DNA of 64,000 nucleotides from Siphonodentalium dalli (Eukaryota > Mollusca > Scaphopoda > Gadilida > Siphonodentaliidae): assembly GCA_032622095.1 (NCBI GenBank), contig CP136066.1, forward strand, positions 174,901,164 through 174,965,163. The letters run 5' to 3'. Position numbers and translations under genes: made by a program. Positions 10,150 to 19,239 of this stretch are shown here, piece after piece (within the stretch, counting starts at the first letter, position 1; every line of letters starts with the position of its first letter). Under the pieces are notes generated by a model. It saw only the letters and a list, made by a program, of their open reading frames with translations. It had not been told where the DNA came from and did not search any database.

Positions 10150-11253
10150 CCATCAGCTGGATATGGAGTATTTCATTGTCCCCCAAATTTTATTCAAATG
10201 TGTCAAATTGGACGTTCGGTTGAAAGACGTTTCGTACCATTAATGGTTTGGTGCATCTTGTATACTTGTTGTCTGTCCGGCTATGGGCGACCAAAGGGGA
10301 GTGTCATGGGATAGTTGACGTGAGATGTCTTAAAAGGACACTAATAATTAATTTAACTAAATAATTATTTATATATACCCAAAATGGTTCGAATCTGGTC
10401 GATAAAATTTATTCAAGTGGGTAAATTGACCAGATGAGTGTCACGGGATATGTACCGTTGACCTCAGACTACTTAAAGAGCCACCGATAAACAATTTTAA
10501 TTAAATAATTAATCATATACCCAATACGGTTTGACCCTGACCGTTGAAAATTGGCATGCAGTGGAGACTTGACACATGGAGTATCATTGGATAGCTGCCG
10601 TTGACCCAAAAGGGTAACTTAAAGATTATATTATCATAAATTAGAAATAAAGAGCTTTCCATATCATCTCAGACGATATGTAGGAACATTGGTACACAGG
10701 GGTCACCTGATCAGAATAATATAATGGTTAAAGGGGGGGGGGGGTCTAATAAATTAGTTTAACATATATTAGGCTTCAATGAAGAGCGTTCATTATCAAT
10801 TCAGAATATGTGGGGAAATTTGCACAGAGACGTAATTTGTCGTGGGACAGATGACGTTGGCCTCAGATGACTTAAAGATTAACAATAACTAATAATTATC
10901 AATAAATATGTGTTATATACCCAATGTGTTTGTATCGATTCGTGTATATACTGTCGTTTTGATTTTTCACGCGATTGATGTGACGTCAGTTCATTCATGA
11001 TTTTGAACCAGTCAACGACGTCACGATCGCCTTGTATCGCAACTGCAGTAACGATACAGATGTTTTTATTGCGAATTCGTTATCGCCAATGTTATCAGGG
11101 AATTTAATAGGAAATGGTAGATACAGAGCGTTTATTGTCAACTTAAACTACAGCGGTAACTTTATCCGGAGAGTATCATGCAATATGTGATGTTTATCTC
11201 GGGTGACTAATAATTAATTTAAATGACGGGGGCACTAATAATTTACTCATTAT
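10150..11253 (+). repeat. diverged tandem repeats of about 140-145 bp
   Basis: Recurring blocks: GTGTCATGGGATAG then GTTGAC (about 10,301; 10,438; 10,581; a variant at 10,841), ACTTAAAG (10,327; 10,472; 10,616; 10,869) and ATAATTAAT then ATATACCCAA (10,371; 10,516; 10,914). Spacing is 137-145 bp where intact, with larger gaps later. A run of 13 G lies at about 10,732-10,744. The block ends at the Helitron-like terminus. Confidence 0.7.
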
Positions 11254-11283
11254 TTACCCGCGCAACACCGGGATCCCAGCTAG
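11254..11283 (+). mobile_element. Helitron-like 3' terminus
   Basis: ACCCG, a short loop and CGGG form a hairpin, followed after a few bases by CTAG at 11280-11283 and then T. A hairpin shortly before CTRR, with insertion before T, defines Helitron 3' ends. The upstream tandem repeats probably belong to the element (non-autonomous Helitrons often carry them). The 5' TC end was not located. Confidence 0.55.
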
Positions 11284-11329
11284 TTTAGATCACAATCCGT
11301 TGACCATTGGGTCCAGTGGATTATACATT

Positions 11330-11535
11330 TATCATGCATCTATCCATAATTATACAACCGTCTGCCGAGCCGTCCCGTCGTACATCGGGCCATCCGTCAA
11401 TCCATCTATACATATGCATATGTCCCCGAGCCGTTTAGTCGTATATATCGTGTCGTCCGTCAATCCATCCAGTCATATACATCCGTCCACCGAACCGTCT
11501 AGTTGCACATCATCCATCCATTCTCCCATACACCG
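11330..11535 (+). repeat. cryptic simple sequence, CCGTC/CCATC type
   Basis: Irregular runs of CCGTC, CCATC and CATAC words. Open frames here (for example 11,300-11,542) arise from this composition and are not genes. Confidence 0.6.
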
Positions 11536-11769
11536 GAAATAAGATAACTGGTAAAACATAGCATTTTGCTGATCAAATGTTGGAAATTCTATACAATTTA
11601 ATAGCTCCTATAGCATGTTGATGCCCATATATTGTGTTGATGAACTGGATCTATTTGTTCATTAACTGATTCCTTATTAAATGAAACTACCTTTCAAAAT
11701 GGATGAGTTGGTATTCACGTTCCCAATTTGCATATCATTTTGCTACACACAACAACAAAGTTAGTGTAC
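11536..11769. other. no recognised feature
   Basis: AT-rich unique-looking sequence between two simple-sequence blocks. Confidence 0.3.
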
Positions 11770-12025
11770 ACCCTGCCAATCCATACATACAGCTATCCAT
11801 CGTTCCATCAATCCAACCAACCAAACAACCATCCATCCATCAATCAATGCATAACCATGCACATCAATGTATCCATACATACATCAATCCATCCAACCAT
11901 CCATCCAGACACCCGTCGATCGATCGATCCATCAATCAAACAATCATAAAATCCGTCCACCAATCACCCAATCAATTCATGAATATTTCTATGACCCCCA
12001 CCCATACATCCGTTTATTGATCCAT
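11770..12025 (+). repeat. cryptic simple sequence, CCATCCAT/CAATCCAT type
   Basis: Dense CATCCAT, CAATCAAT and CCAACCAA words. Reading frames through it are Ser/His/Pro/Ile-rich and not coding. Confidence 0.7.
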
Positions 12026-12414
12026 ACAGCCAGTTGACAGCATGTGCCACCAATGTTCCCAGACATATGTGGATGTGGTGGTTAGAGGGTTCACAAAATG
12101 AAGCCCTGGTGGGACTTTACGTTACTAAGATCTAATCCACATTGCAGTATTCTTTGTCCACTGCATCATTACCCTGCTACTAGAGCCATACATGTAATGG
12201 AGCAACCGAACAAGGTGTCACATGGGTATAGTAGAACACACACACCTGTCTCAAGTCACCCCTTGTGAGAGTGGCATGTTTGAACAAGCGAATTTGTTTT
12301 GGGGGGGGGGGGCTAGCCCCGGGATGGTCGAACACTATTTTTTTCACATCTATATATATAATATATTAACCAAATAGAACTCTTTGCAACGTGGTGGAGG
12401 TAGTTGGGGGGGGG
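12026..12414. other. no gene; poly-G tracts
   Basis: Noncoding. G runs of 10 or more lie at about 12,300-12,312 and 12,406-12,415. Similar runs occur at 10,732 and 12,740. Confidence 0.4.
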
Positions 12415-12910
12415 GGCTACATTCTTGTTAGTTAATGTGGGATATACCTGGAATCTCCAGTGATCGTCTGTCGCGCGTTCTGATATTAAATGGCACTCTA
12501 ATAAGACCCTAGCTGGTTCATTTACCAACACAGTGACACTGCGACAGGGACGTTGTGTGTGGGAGGGACGGTGCACATTATAGTCAGTCATCGTGGGGTA
12601 TATAGCTGGAAACACCAGTGGTCGTCTGTCGCACGTTCTGATATATCACTGTCCACTCAAAGCCCACTGATTCATAATCAACCCATGGTCATGAGGAGCG
12701 TGTGTGCGTCTGTGGGTGAGGGAGTGTGTGTGTGTGTGGGGGGGGGGGGGTGATGGTGGGGTGACCACTTCAGTGATATTGGTCCAGATTGTGTCTCCAG
12801 CAATCATCCTTTTCGCGTTAGGCTACAAAATTATTATGTCAGCTCAGACTCAGCTGGTCCTTTCGTTGTTCATAGGCCACTGATTCTGCTATAGCATTGT
12901 GATACCGGTT
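12415..12910 (+). repeat. three diverged tandem copies of about 155-180 bp
   Basis: CTCCAGTGATCGTCTGTCGC (12,457), CACCAGTGGTCGTCTGTCGC (12,614) and CTCCAGCAATCATCC (12,796) mark homologous positions. Each copy begins after a G-rich stretch and has CACTGATTC-like words near its end. Confidence 0.6.
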
Positions 12911-13428
12911 CGAAAACGTTTGTGCTATATAATTGTCGTCATGTTGTAGCATAATGTGAAAGGGATGAGTGCATGAGACGTACAAGCTGCTCCATTATCA
13001 CTGAAGCCTCTATGTTTTGAGAGTTTAAGTGGAACAAAACGGAGAAGTGTGGAGTTTGGGATGATACCCGGGAAGATTTGAAAGGGCTGTCAGCCCTCTC
13101 CCACAACCCACTTTAGTTATGCTGCAGTACCAGCGAAGAGCGTATGTGCAGGGTTGAATGTAGAACAAAACTGAGTATGATTATATATCAAGTTATAGAA
13201 ACTTTTCAAACGTTAGCCATTGTCAACGTGATCCAACACCGTAAGACAGTAATCTCGATTGGATTGGCCAATCCATAATCTGATTTGTCATATTAAGTAA
13301 GCTGATATATCAGATTAGTAATCTGCAGTATCTTTGAAAACCGACGAAAATCCTATATCGGAATTACGTCTCTAGAACTCTAAAATTAGGTTCTGTGCTG
13401 AAGGGATTCCCTCCATTTCATTGGGGGA
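12911..13428. other. noncoding; single copy of a palindromic minisatellite motif
   Basis: The only structured part is GCTGATATATCAGATTAG at about 13,302, related to the palindromic minisatellites at 15.3 and 36-38 kb. Confidence 0.35.
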
Positions 13429-13695
13429 GTGACGCAGACTGCTAGTGATTTCATTGGTTTATGGCATAGCAGATCACGTCAGAGATCAGAGGTCAATGAA
13501 GTGTTGACAAGTTCCCCACGCATTGTCAAACTGGGACTGTGGACTGGATACACCCATATCAGTCCGGAAGCTTTGCCTGATGAAAAAGATGAAACACCAT
13601 CTAGGAAAAAGAGTGATGCAGAAAGATTGTCTGTCGATGAATCTCCACCACCACGACCAGACGAGGACACCGAAGACTCCGGAGTATCTTTTATG
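13429..13695 (+). pseudogene. N-terminal part of a TPSRKK-motif ORF, cut by a LINE
   Basis: The frame encodes RSEVNEVLTSSPRIVKLGLW, then ETPSRKKSDAERL, then DESPPPRPDEDTEDSG. The ETPSRKKSDAERL block matches KTPSRKKRDTERL in the minus-strand ORF at 16,661-17,449, and the acidic Ser/Pro segment that follows is also similar. Function is unknown. Basic P-S-x-x-x-R-D-x-x-R segments of this sort recur in uncharacterised repeat-associated proteins of invertebrates (recall). After 13,695 the frame reads the tail of an inserted LINE fragment and stops at 13717-13719. Confidence 0.5.
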
Positions 13696-14660
13696 AATAG
13701 TTTATTTGCCAAGTCATAATTTAACATGAAACAGGCAAAACAAAGAACATAATTATATACACAATATACAGAAGGAATACAGATGCGTTCCAATCGCGCG
13801 CATCATCACAACACAAGTATGAATGCGTCATATGTTATATACTGTTATATACCTATACTATTTATAGATTTATGAATACATCGCACTGATGTCAGCCCCT
13901 CAGTGAGTAGAGTGGAGAATATACGATCTCCCTCATTTGTCATAGGAGACACGGGCAGTACGATGTATGTTTGGGCATATGTGGACATAATTATGTGATT
14001 ATTCATCTGACAAATACAAACAAGTCCAAACTGTTGTTGAATTTATATGCTGGACATTCATACAAATTTCAATCTAGTAACTACTCACGGTGGGTATTCC
14101 GTTATCAAAAACAGCCTAGTTCCTTGAAAGCGCATTTCAGGAATATACAAACTCGTTTTAGGATGGTCATATTCTCAATAGATATTAATCGGTAGAATTT
14201 CTCTCTGTTCGGCTTCTCCCAGTAATATTTAGGAATGAATTTCTCTCTAATTTTATCTAGTTGTTTGCATTGAATAACCAAGTGGTATTCATCACCAATA
14301 TCAATTTGGCACAGGTTGCATAGTCTCTCTAGTTTTGGTTGATTTTCCACCTCCCCCTCTCAATCGGGAGTCTGTGGTTCGAGGTGCGAATTTTCATGAG
14401 GAATTCGGCCAGATGATATGGAATTTCAATGAGATAACGGCTCATTTTTGGGTAATGTTTCAGGGATAAGTAGTTATGTCCGCGATTTGAAGTCATGGAA
14501 CCAAACCATTCTTGATTATTAGTATATTGAGCCAGAGCATTCACCTGACACCACACCCGGTCAAGAAACATCCGATCATGGAAACCTAGAAGCGGCACCA
14601 AAGTTCTACAAATAGCAAGAAAAATAGACCTATCACCAATAGGTGTTGATCTCATCCTAA
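13693..14660 (-). mobile_element. 5'-truncated LINE fragment (ORF2 C-terminus and 3' UTR)
   Basis: On the minus strand, 14,655-14,329 reads SIFLAICRTLVPLLGFHDRM and later HRLPIERGRW. After a one-base shift at about 14,345, the frame 14,350-14,105 reads ERLCNLCQIDIGDEYHLVIQ followed by Cys, the C-terminal CCHC-type finger of CR1/L2 ORF2. A 3' UTR follows to about 13,693, ending in sequence like GACTTGGCAAATAAAC typical of LINE 3' ends. It differs clearly from the LINE at 2-10 kb, so it is another family member. Confidence 0.75.
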
Positions 14661-14665
14661 GAACA

Positions 14666-14824
14666 ATGAGTGAAGCCGGACCTTCTGCACCTTCAAATTC
14701 ATCTCCTACTTCACCACCGAAGAAAAAAGGAAGGGAAATAAGAAAAGAAAAAAGAAATATAACAAAGAAAACAACAGCTAGAATTCCATTCCACCTGACA
14801 CCTGGCCAGACACATGTAGGGTAG
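14666..14824 (+). pseudogene. probable C-terminal part of the interrupted TPSRKK-motif ORF
   Basis: A 52-codon frame encodes SEAGPSAPSNSSPTSPPKKK then GREIRKEKRN. It resembles the tail of the 16,661-17,449 ORF (PTPSLQTSPSEPPPKKRKRN). With the 13,429 fragment it suggests one ORF split by the LINE fragment. Confidence 0.4.
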
Positions 14825-15290
14825 AGACAGATAACAAGAAAAACTCAAGACAGGGCGTAAGGGCGACACTCGGATGAGCCCACCCTGTCCTCGTGCCGCC
14901 CTTATATTGATGGAGCGTTTTGATGATTTATTCCCATAACAAATCTGAATGTATTCTTATTTATTTTCATAAAATGGTCGATAATCTGAGACTAGCCCAC
15001 GCAGCACATTAAGTCAGTCCGATATAAGACTTCCAAAATCTTATCTGCGACAAAGTGATCGATATAAATAACTGGTTTCAGATTCAATTCGGCTAAACTT
15101 TGAAAATCACGCTAAATTATTCTGCTGACCGATTTAGTCAGATTAGGTCAACAATTTGTAACTTCCTGTTCGTGATACACTCCAGAGATCTCTGCATTAT
15201 TACATGGGATTATTGGGATATAAACCGGGTGACCCAATTGGCAGTTGACCAATCACCAAACAAGATTTAGTGCATCGCAGACAGGCTATG
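14825..15290. other. no recognised feature
   Basis: AT-rich noncoding sequence with no repeats or frames I can support. Confidence 0.3.
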
Positions 15291-15295
15291 TAAAT

Positions 15296-15396
15296 ATTCT
15301 GATATCTCAGATTAATTACTCTGATATATCAGAACACTAATCTGATATATCAGATTAATAACTGAAGAGGATGTGGCGGTTCTATACGCCCCCGTA
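15296..15396 (+). mobile_element. solo right end of a palindromic-minisatellite foldback element
   Basis: Three TCTGATATATCAGA-type palindromes are followed by AACTGAAGAGGATGTGGCGG and a CCCCCGTA terminus. The order matches the right end of the foldback element at 38,265-38,663 (minisatellite, AACTGAAGAGGGGGTGGCGG, CCGCCGTA). No matching left end is visible, so this is a remnant or a diverged relative. Confidence 0.6.
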
Positions 15397-15399
15397 TAA

Positions 15400-15890
15400 A
15401 GGTGTCTGGAATATGACTACCTATTTTAACCAAGGCTACACTCCTGACTCCGACGGCGTCAATAGGTACAATGTTTCAACTTTTAAGTTTGGAGGCAATC
15501 AGCGATGCATATGTTTAGGACAAATTAATTTTATTTCCTCCATTAAACCCCATTCCTGACTCCGACGACACCATGCACTTTGAATCATATATAAGATTCC
15601 GTATACAGTGGATATTACATTATATAAAAGTTTGGTGGTAATCGACGACAAAAACATTTTAACAGTTGTTTGTGTCATTTCGGCCCCCATACCGGCCATG
15701 GATGCCACCACTTAGTTATATTCAAACCACGCTATTATATTCCATATATCATGGCTATGACTATATACATTTATATATTAAGTTTTGTAGTAGTCGACGA
15801 CAACAACAAATTTTATTAATGTTGACGACCCTCCCTCAGCCCCCGACTCAGATTCGGGCGGCGTCATATTATGCATTTTTAAAAACATAT
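15400..15890 (+). repeat. diverged tandem repeats of about 145-150 bp
   Basis: AGTTTGGAGGCAATCAGCGA (15,485), AGTTTGGTGGTAATCGACGA (15,628) and AGTTTTGTAGTAGTCGACGA (15,780) mark three copies; GACTCCGACGGCGTC-like words recur at 15,448, 15,559 and 15,848. Confidence 0.65.
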
Positions 15891-15924
15891 CAAAATATTA
15901 CCCATATCATGGAGATGGCTTTAT

Positions 15925-17556
15925 ACCATAATTGCCTGTTTTATTATGTGTATAACACCTATTTAGTAAATTTCATATTTACTGTGGGTATACAGCTTCC
16001 CATTGTGGGTATAAATTTCTACTGTATATGGGTGTAAATGTTCAAACGTAATTTCACGTGTTAAACGTGTATACCCATGGTAGAACTATATAATGATTAG
16101 CAAAATAGTTCCTATGTCACATTCATTTACAATTGAAGTTGTAATGATATCAATTAGATATGAGGAAAATTGTCTGCAATTCAATCAAATGTAGCTTGCT
16201 AGTGTTATATGAAATAGGAAACATGAATGGTAATTCCAAGTGACTGATCGCTCAGAAACGGGCTGATGTCATGACGTAAATATTTGCATCACTACGCGTG
16301 AAGCACATTCCTCATAGCCTCTTGTTTGTATCTCTCGGTGAGGACAGGGTATACCGGTACATTAAAAGTCAACAACGGAGTAGTTGAATTCGCGGAACAA
16401 ATCAAAAATGATAATTATGGCATAAATAAAATACACCGATAGTAGCCGAGAGTACAAAATTTTCACAATTCCACTCGTGGTGAAAATTTTGTATTCTCGG
16501 TTGTTGAGTCGTTTCCGGCCGAAGGCCGGGTAGGGTGGTCGGACTGCAGTGTGCAAGTCCCTTCACCCTTCCTTGGTTTTTTTCCGATGAAAATCGAACA
16601 TGTTGGCTGTCGTAGGTGTTGTGGTTGGAGGCAAGGCGGCGAAAGCGTGGTGGAGGAGTCTTAGCGGCGGTTGTTTTGTTTCTTTTTATTTCTCTTTCTC
16701 TTTTTTGGCGGTGGTTCGGATGGTGATGTTTGCAAACTTGGAGTCGGACGATTCATGATCTTTTCGGTTTCGGCTTGTACTAATTCGGCTTTTCTTACTG
16801 CTTCTTGTGCTCTCGCTACAATTTCCATTAAGTTCTTTTGTCTTTCTTCTTTTTCGGAGTCGGATGTGTCGTCGCAGTCAGAGTCGGAATCAGATGTGTC
16901 GTCGGGGTTGGAGTCAGATGTGTCTTCGGGGTTGGAGTCAGATGTGTATTCGGAGTCGGAAGTGTCTTCGGAGTCGGATGTATCTTCGGTGTCGGATGTT
17001 GGTGCTTCGTTTGCTGTAGGAGAGGCAGGTGAAGACTCCGGTTCGGTGTAATCCGGCGTCTTCGGGTTGAAAAAGGAGATGTCCGCGTCTATCCGTGGCG
17101 ATGGGGAGTCCATTACCACTTCGGGCGGTGAATCGATCACGGCTGCGCGGGAGGTGTCGCCTGGTGTGGCATCAGTCGATTTCCTCTTTTTCCACGCAGC
17201 CAATCTCTCTGTGTCTCTCTTTTTCCTGGATGGAGTCTTTTTCTTTCGCTTCTTCCTAGCTGGTTTGGTAGTTTCCAGACCTCTCCCGGTAGAGAGCCCT
17301 GATAAGGGATTTGCCGGGCAGGACTGGAAGTCCAAAACCAACTGGTATCCGCCTTTGTGTGCATGGAGTGACCAGCTCACACAAGGCGCGACATGCATGG
17401 AGTCCAGCATTGTTGTGATAGCATTCGGGAATTTCGGTGGCGTAGTCATCCTGAGAGGTGGCGATCCTAACTCTCTGGTGGTCCGACCTGCTGATGGACG
17501 AGTGTCTGTTTGAAAATGCTGTATTCTCGGCTACTGTGGGTGTATCCTATATATGC
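15925..17556. mobile_element. element X, copy 1, carrying the TPSRKK-motif ORF
   Basis: 15,925-16,500 is homologous to 17,690-18,350 in the same orientation, sharing TGTGGGTATAAATTTCTACTG, the TCATGACGTAAA and GCATCACTACGCGTGA words, and GGCATAAA before the hairpin. In copy 1 the terminal hairpin is split by 1 kb holding the ORF. Inner 25-bp inverted repeats at 16,431-16,455 and 17,521-17,545 (ATACACC then AGTAGCCGAGA) match with three mismatches. This is a mobile unit of unknown class. Confidence 0.5.
16661..17449 (-). CDS. TPSRKK-motif, Ser/Asp-repeat protein of unknown function
   Basis: A 262-codon ORF from the minus-strand ATG at 17449; the frame is open about 29 codons further upstream to a TAG near 17,535, and CTCTCAG just before the ATG could be a splice acceptor. 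Order of parts: an N-terminal predicted beta region (VSWSLHAHKGGYQLVLDF), a very basic segment (ARKKRKKKTPSRKKRDTERL then AAWKKRK), a Pro/Ser linker, an acidic tract of EDTSDSE/PDDTSDSD repeats (about residues 145-200), a helical charged segment (NLMEIVARAQEAVRKAELVQ) that could be a coiled coil, and a basic tail (PPPKKRKRNKKK) that looks like a nuclear localisation signal. The frame is intact. No enzyme domain is visible. It sits inside an inverted-repeat element, so it is probably a mobile-element protein. Confidence 0.55.
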   Translation of the reverse strand: MTTPPKFPNAITTMLDSMHVAPCVSWSLHAHKGGYQLVLDFQSCPANPLSGLSTGRGLETTKPARKKRKKKTPSRKKRDTERLAAWKKRKSTDATPGDTSRAAVIDSPPEVVMDSPSPRIDADISFFNPKTPDYTEPESSPASPTANEAPTSDTEDTSDSEDTSDSEYTSDSNPEDTSDSNPDDTSDSDSDCDDTSDSEKEERQKNLMEIVARAQEAVRKAELVQAETEKIMNRPTPSLQTSPSEPPPKKRKRNKKKQNNRR

Positions 17557-18032
17557 ATGTCAGTTAGGTGGACATCGGTGCCAAAACAAATTTGATAGAA
17601 GTTGGTACCCCCCCCCCCTTCTTAAGCCATGAAGCCGAGAAGCTAACATCGTCAGTTTATAAATTTGTAACCAACACCAACTTATGCCACTATTGCCTAT
17701 GTTAGTGTGTGTATAACACACATCTTGTAAATATCATCTTTACGCCCTACTGTGGGTATAAATTTCTACTGTGGGTATCAATTTCTACTGTGGGTGTAAA
17801 TTTTCAAACGCCACTTGATGGGTTGAACGTTTACATCCATAGTAGAACTACATCGCAGTTAACAAAATATTTCTTCTGTTACAATTATTTTTAATTTGAA
17901 GTTGTTATAATATCAATTTAATATGATGAAAATTGCCTGTAGTTCAATAAAACATAACTTGCTACTGTCATATGAACAAGGAAACATATACATGGGAATT
18001 TGAAGTGATGTATCGTTGGCAAGCTCCATGTG

Positions 18033-18080
18033 GAGTTCAGTCCCCTGCTACGCAAGTCATTGCGTAGGGGGGCTGAACTC
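18033..18080. repeat. small hairpin inserted in element X copy 2
   Basis: GAGTTCAGTCCCC, then GCTACGCAA, a short loop and GCGTAGGGGGGCTGAACTC form an imperfect stem of about 20 bp. The homologous place in copy 1 (about 16,245) lacks it. Confidence 0.65.
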
Positions 18081-18251
18081 TGTTTAGCATCTTGGATCGA
18101 TGGTCATGACGTAAAATTATGCATCACTACGCGTGACGAACATTCCTTGTAATGTTGTGTTTAGGTGAAGATACAAATTGCATGTCAAAGTAAAGAGCGG
18201 TGGAGTTGAATTGGCAGAACAAATAAAAACAAATAATGATGGCATAAACAA

Positions 18252-18364
18252 ATACACCCACAGTAGTCGAGAGTACCAATTTTTCACCACACCTTCTATT
18301 GTGGTTAAAATCACAATTCCATTTGTGGTGGGAATTTTGCACTCTCGGCTACTATCGGAGTATT
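18252..18364. repeat. 113-bp hairpin, ORF-less version of the 16,431-17,545 unit
   Basis: It starts ATACACCCACAGTAGTCGAG and ends CTCTCGGCTACTATCGGAGT as an inverted match, with an inner TTTTCACC/GGTGGGAA stem. Confidence 0.6.
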
Positions 18365-18370
18365 CTATAT

Positions 18371-18512
18371 CTTCCTCATAAAAAACAACTCCTGCCAGAC
18401 CCCTTTGGTACCCTCTAGATTTTTATATTTATATTGCGGACAGACATTCGCAAATATCTATAATATGATACATTTCATCGTGTATTTTTATTCTGTTAAT
18501 ATATAGAATACA
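18371..18512. other. no recognised feature
   Basis: AT-rich spacer. Confidence 0.3.
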
Positions 18513-18651
18513 CAGTAATGCCCTAAATAATCGACTCCTTAACCACAACATAATTATGGGTAATTTTTCAGGATATAGTCGGAAATATGGCTTGTTCAAG
18601 TTGCCATTCATCGGAAAGGAGTTAAGGGGTCGACTATTTAGGGCATTACTG
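18513..18651. mobile_element. 139-bp Tc1/mariner-like MITE
   Basis: CAGTAATGCCCTAAATAATC at the left is inverted at the right (GACTATTTAGGGCATTACTG), followed by TA. CAGT-type ends with a TA duplication are typical of Tc1/mariner-derived MITEs. The left flank reads CA rather than TA, so the duplication is imperfect. Confidence 0.65.
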
Positions 18652-19235
18652 TATATCTGTTAATATATATATGTTTAGAAAGAACTACGATTGTATTCTA
18701 TATTTATACTGATGAATAAATTCAATTTAATTGAAAGCAGACAGTGTGTCGATTCACTGTACGAGAACAACGTGTTATAAATACAGTGTATAATATATCC
18801 ACAGCTTATTTCATTGTTGGTCCTTCCTTTGTGATACAGAGGTAAGATGAGATACAAAGGGAATTTTAGAGAGACATAAAGCTCGAGCTCGGAGACCAAC
18901 CACCCACCCATAACAAACCGATTGTATACAAACACCGCTAATAATGTAAACATCCGGGCGGGCATGCGCAACGGCGCAAGATCGTAATTTCAGAATAACA
19001 GTATACAGTAATGACCAGAATAGCTAACAAAGACATCTATCTCTCAGATAACATGACTAAAGTTTTATAAATCTGTGTTTCCTTACAGTTATATACCTAT
19101 AATGGGTCACAATAATATATCATTATTTTCCAGACATCTCATAAGGTGTTTAGTTATTTATATAAAAAAATAAGCTGTAAATAGTTGACAAATGACAGAA
19201 TAAATTCCATAATGGCAATGCTAGCTCCTCAAATA
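18652..19235. other. no recognised feature
   Basis: AT-rich. A single GCATGCGCA word (NRF1-like) at about 18,963 has no nearby gene. Confidence 0.3.
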
Positions 19236-19239
19236 CTAT

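Larger units (their letters stand above)
17690..18370. mobile_element. element X, copy 2, without the ORF
   Basis: Homologous to copy 1, offset about 1,760 bp, diverged by eye roughly 20-25 percent. Its terminal hairpin (18,252-18,364) is short and lacks the internal ORF segment. It also holds an extra small hairpin absent from copy 1. Confidence 0.55.

Noticed and set aside
10380-10400. GGTTCGAATC resembling a tRNA B box
   Set aside because: No A box or cloverleaf can be drawn around it; it is part of the tandem repeat.
11300-12020. Ser/His/Pro-rich frames over the CCATCC region
   Set aside because: They are produced by the simple-sequence words in several frames at once.
15925-18370. Direct repeats around the 16.7-17.4 kb ORF as LTRs of a retrotransposon
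   Set aside because: The repeats have no TG/CA ends, primer-binding site or polypurine tract. The second copy contains its own version of the hairpin, so tandem copies of one element explain the layout better.
18955-18980. NRF1-like GCATGCGCA as a host promoter
   Set aside because: There is no coding sequence, exon or other promoter element nearby; one short word is not enough.
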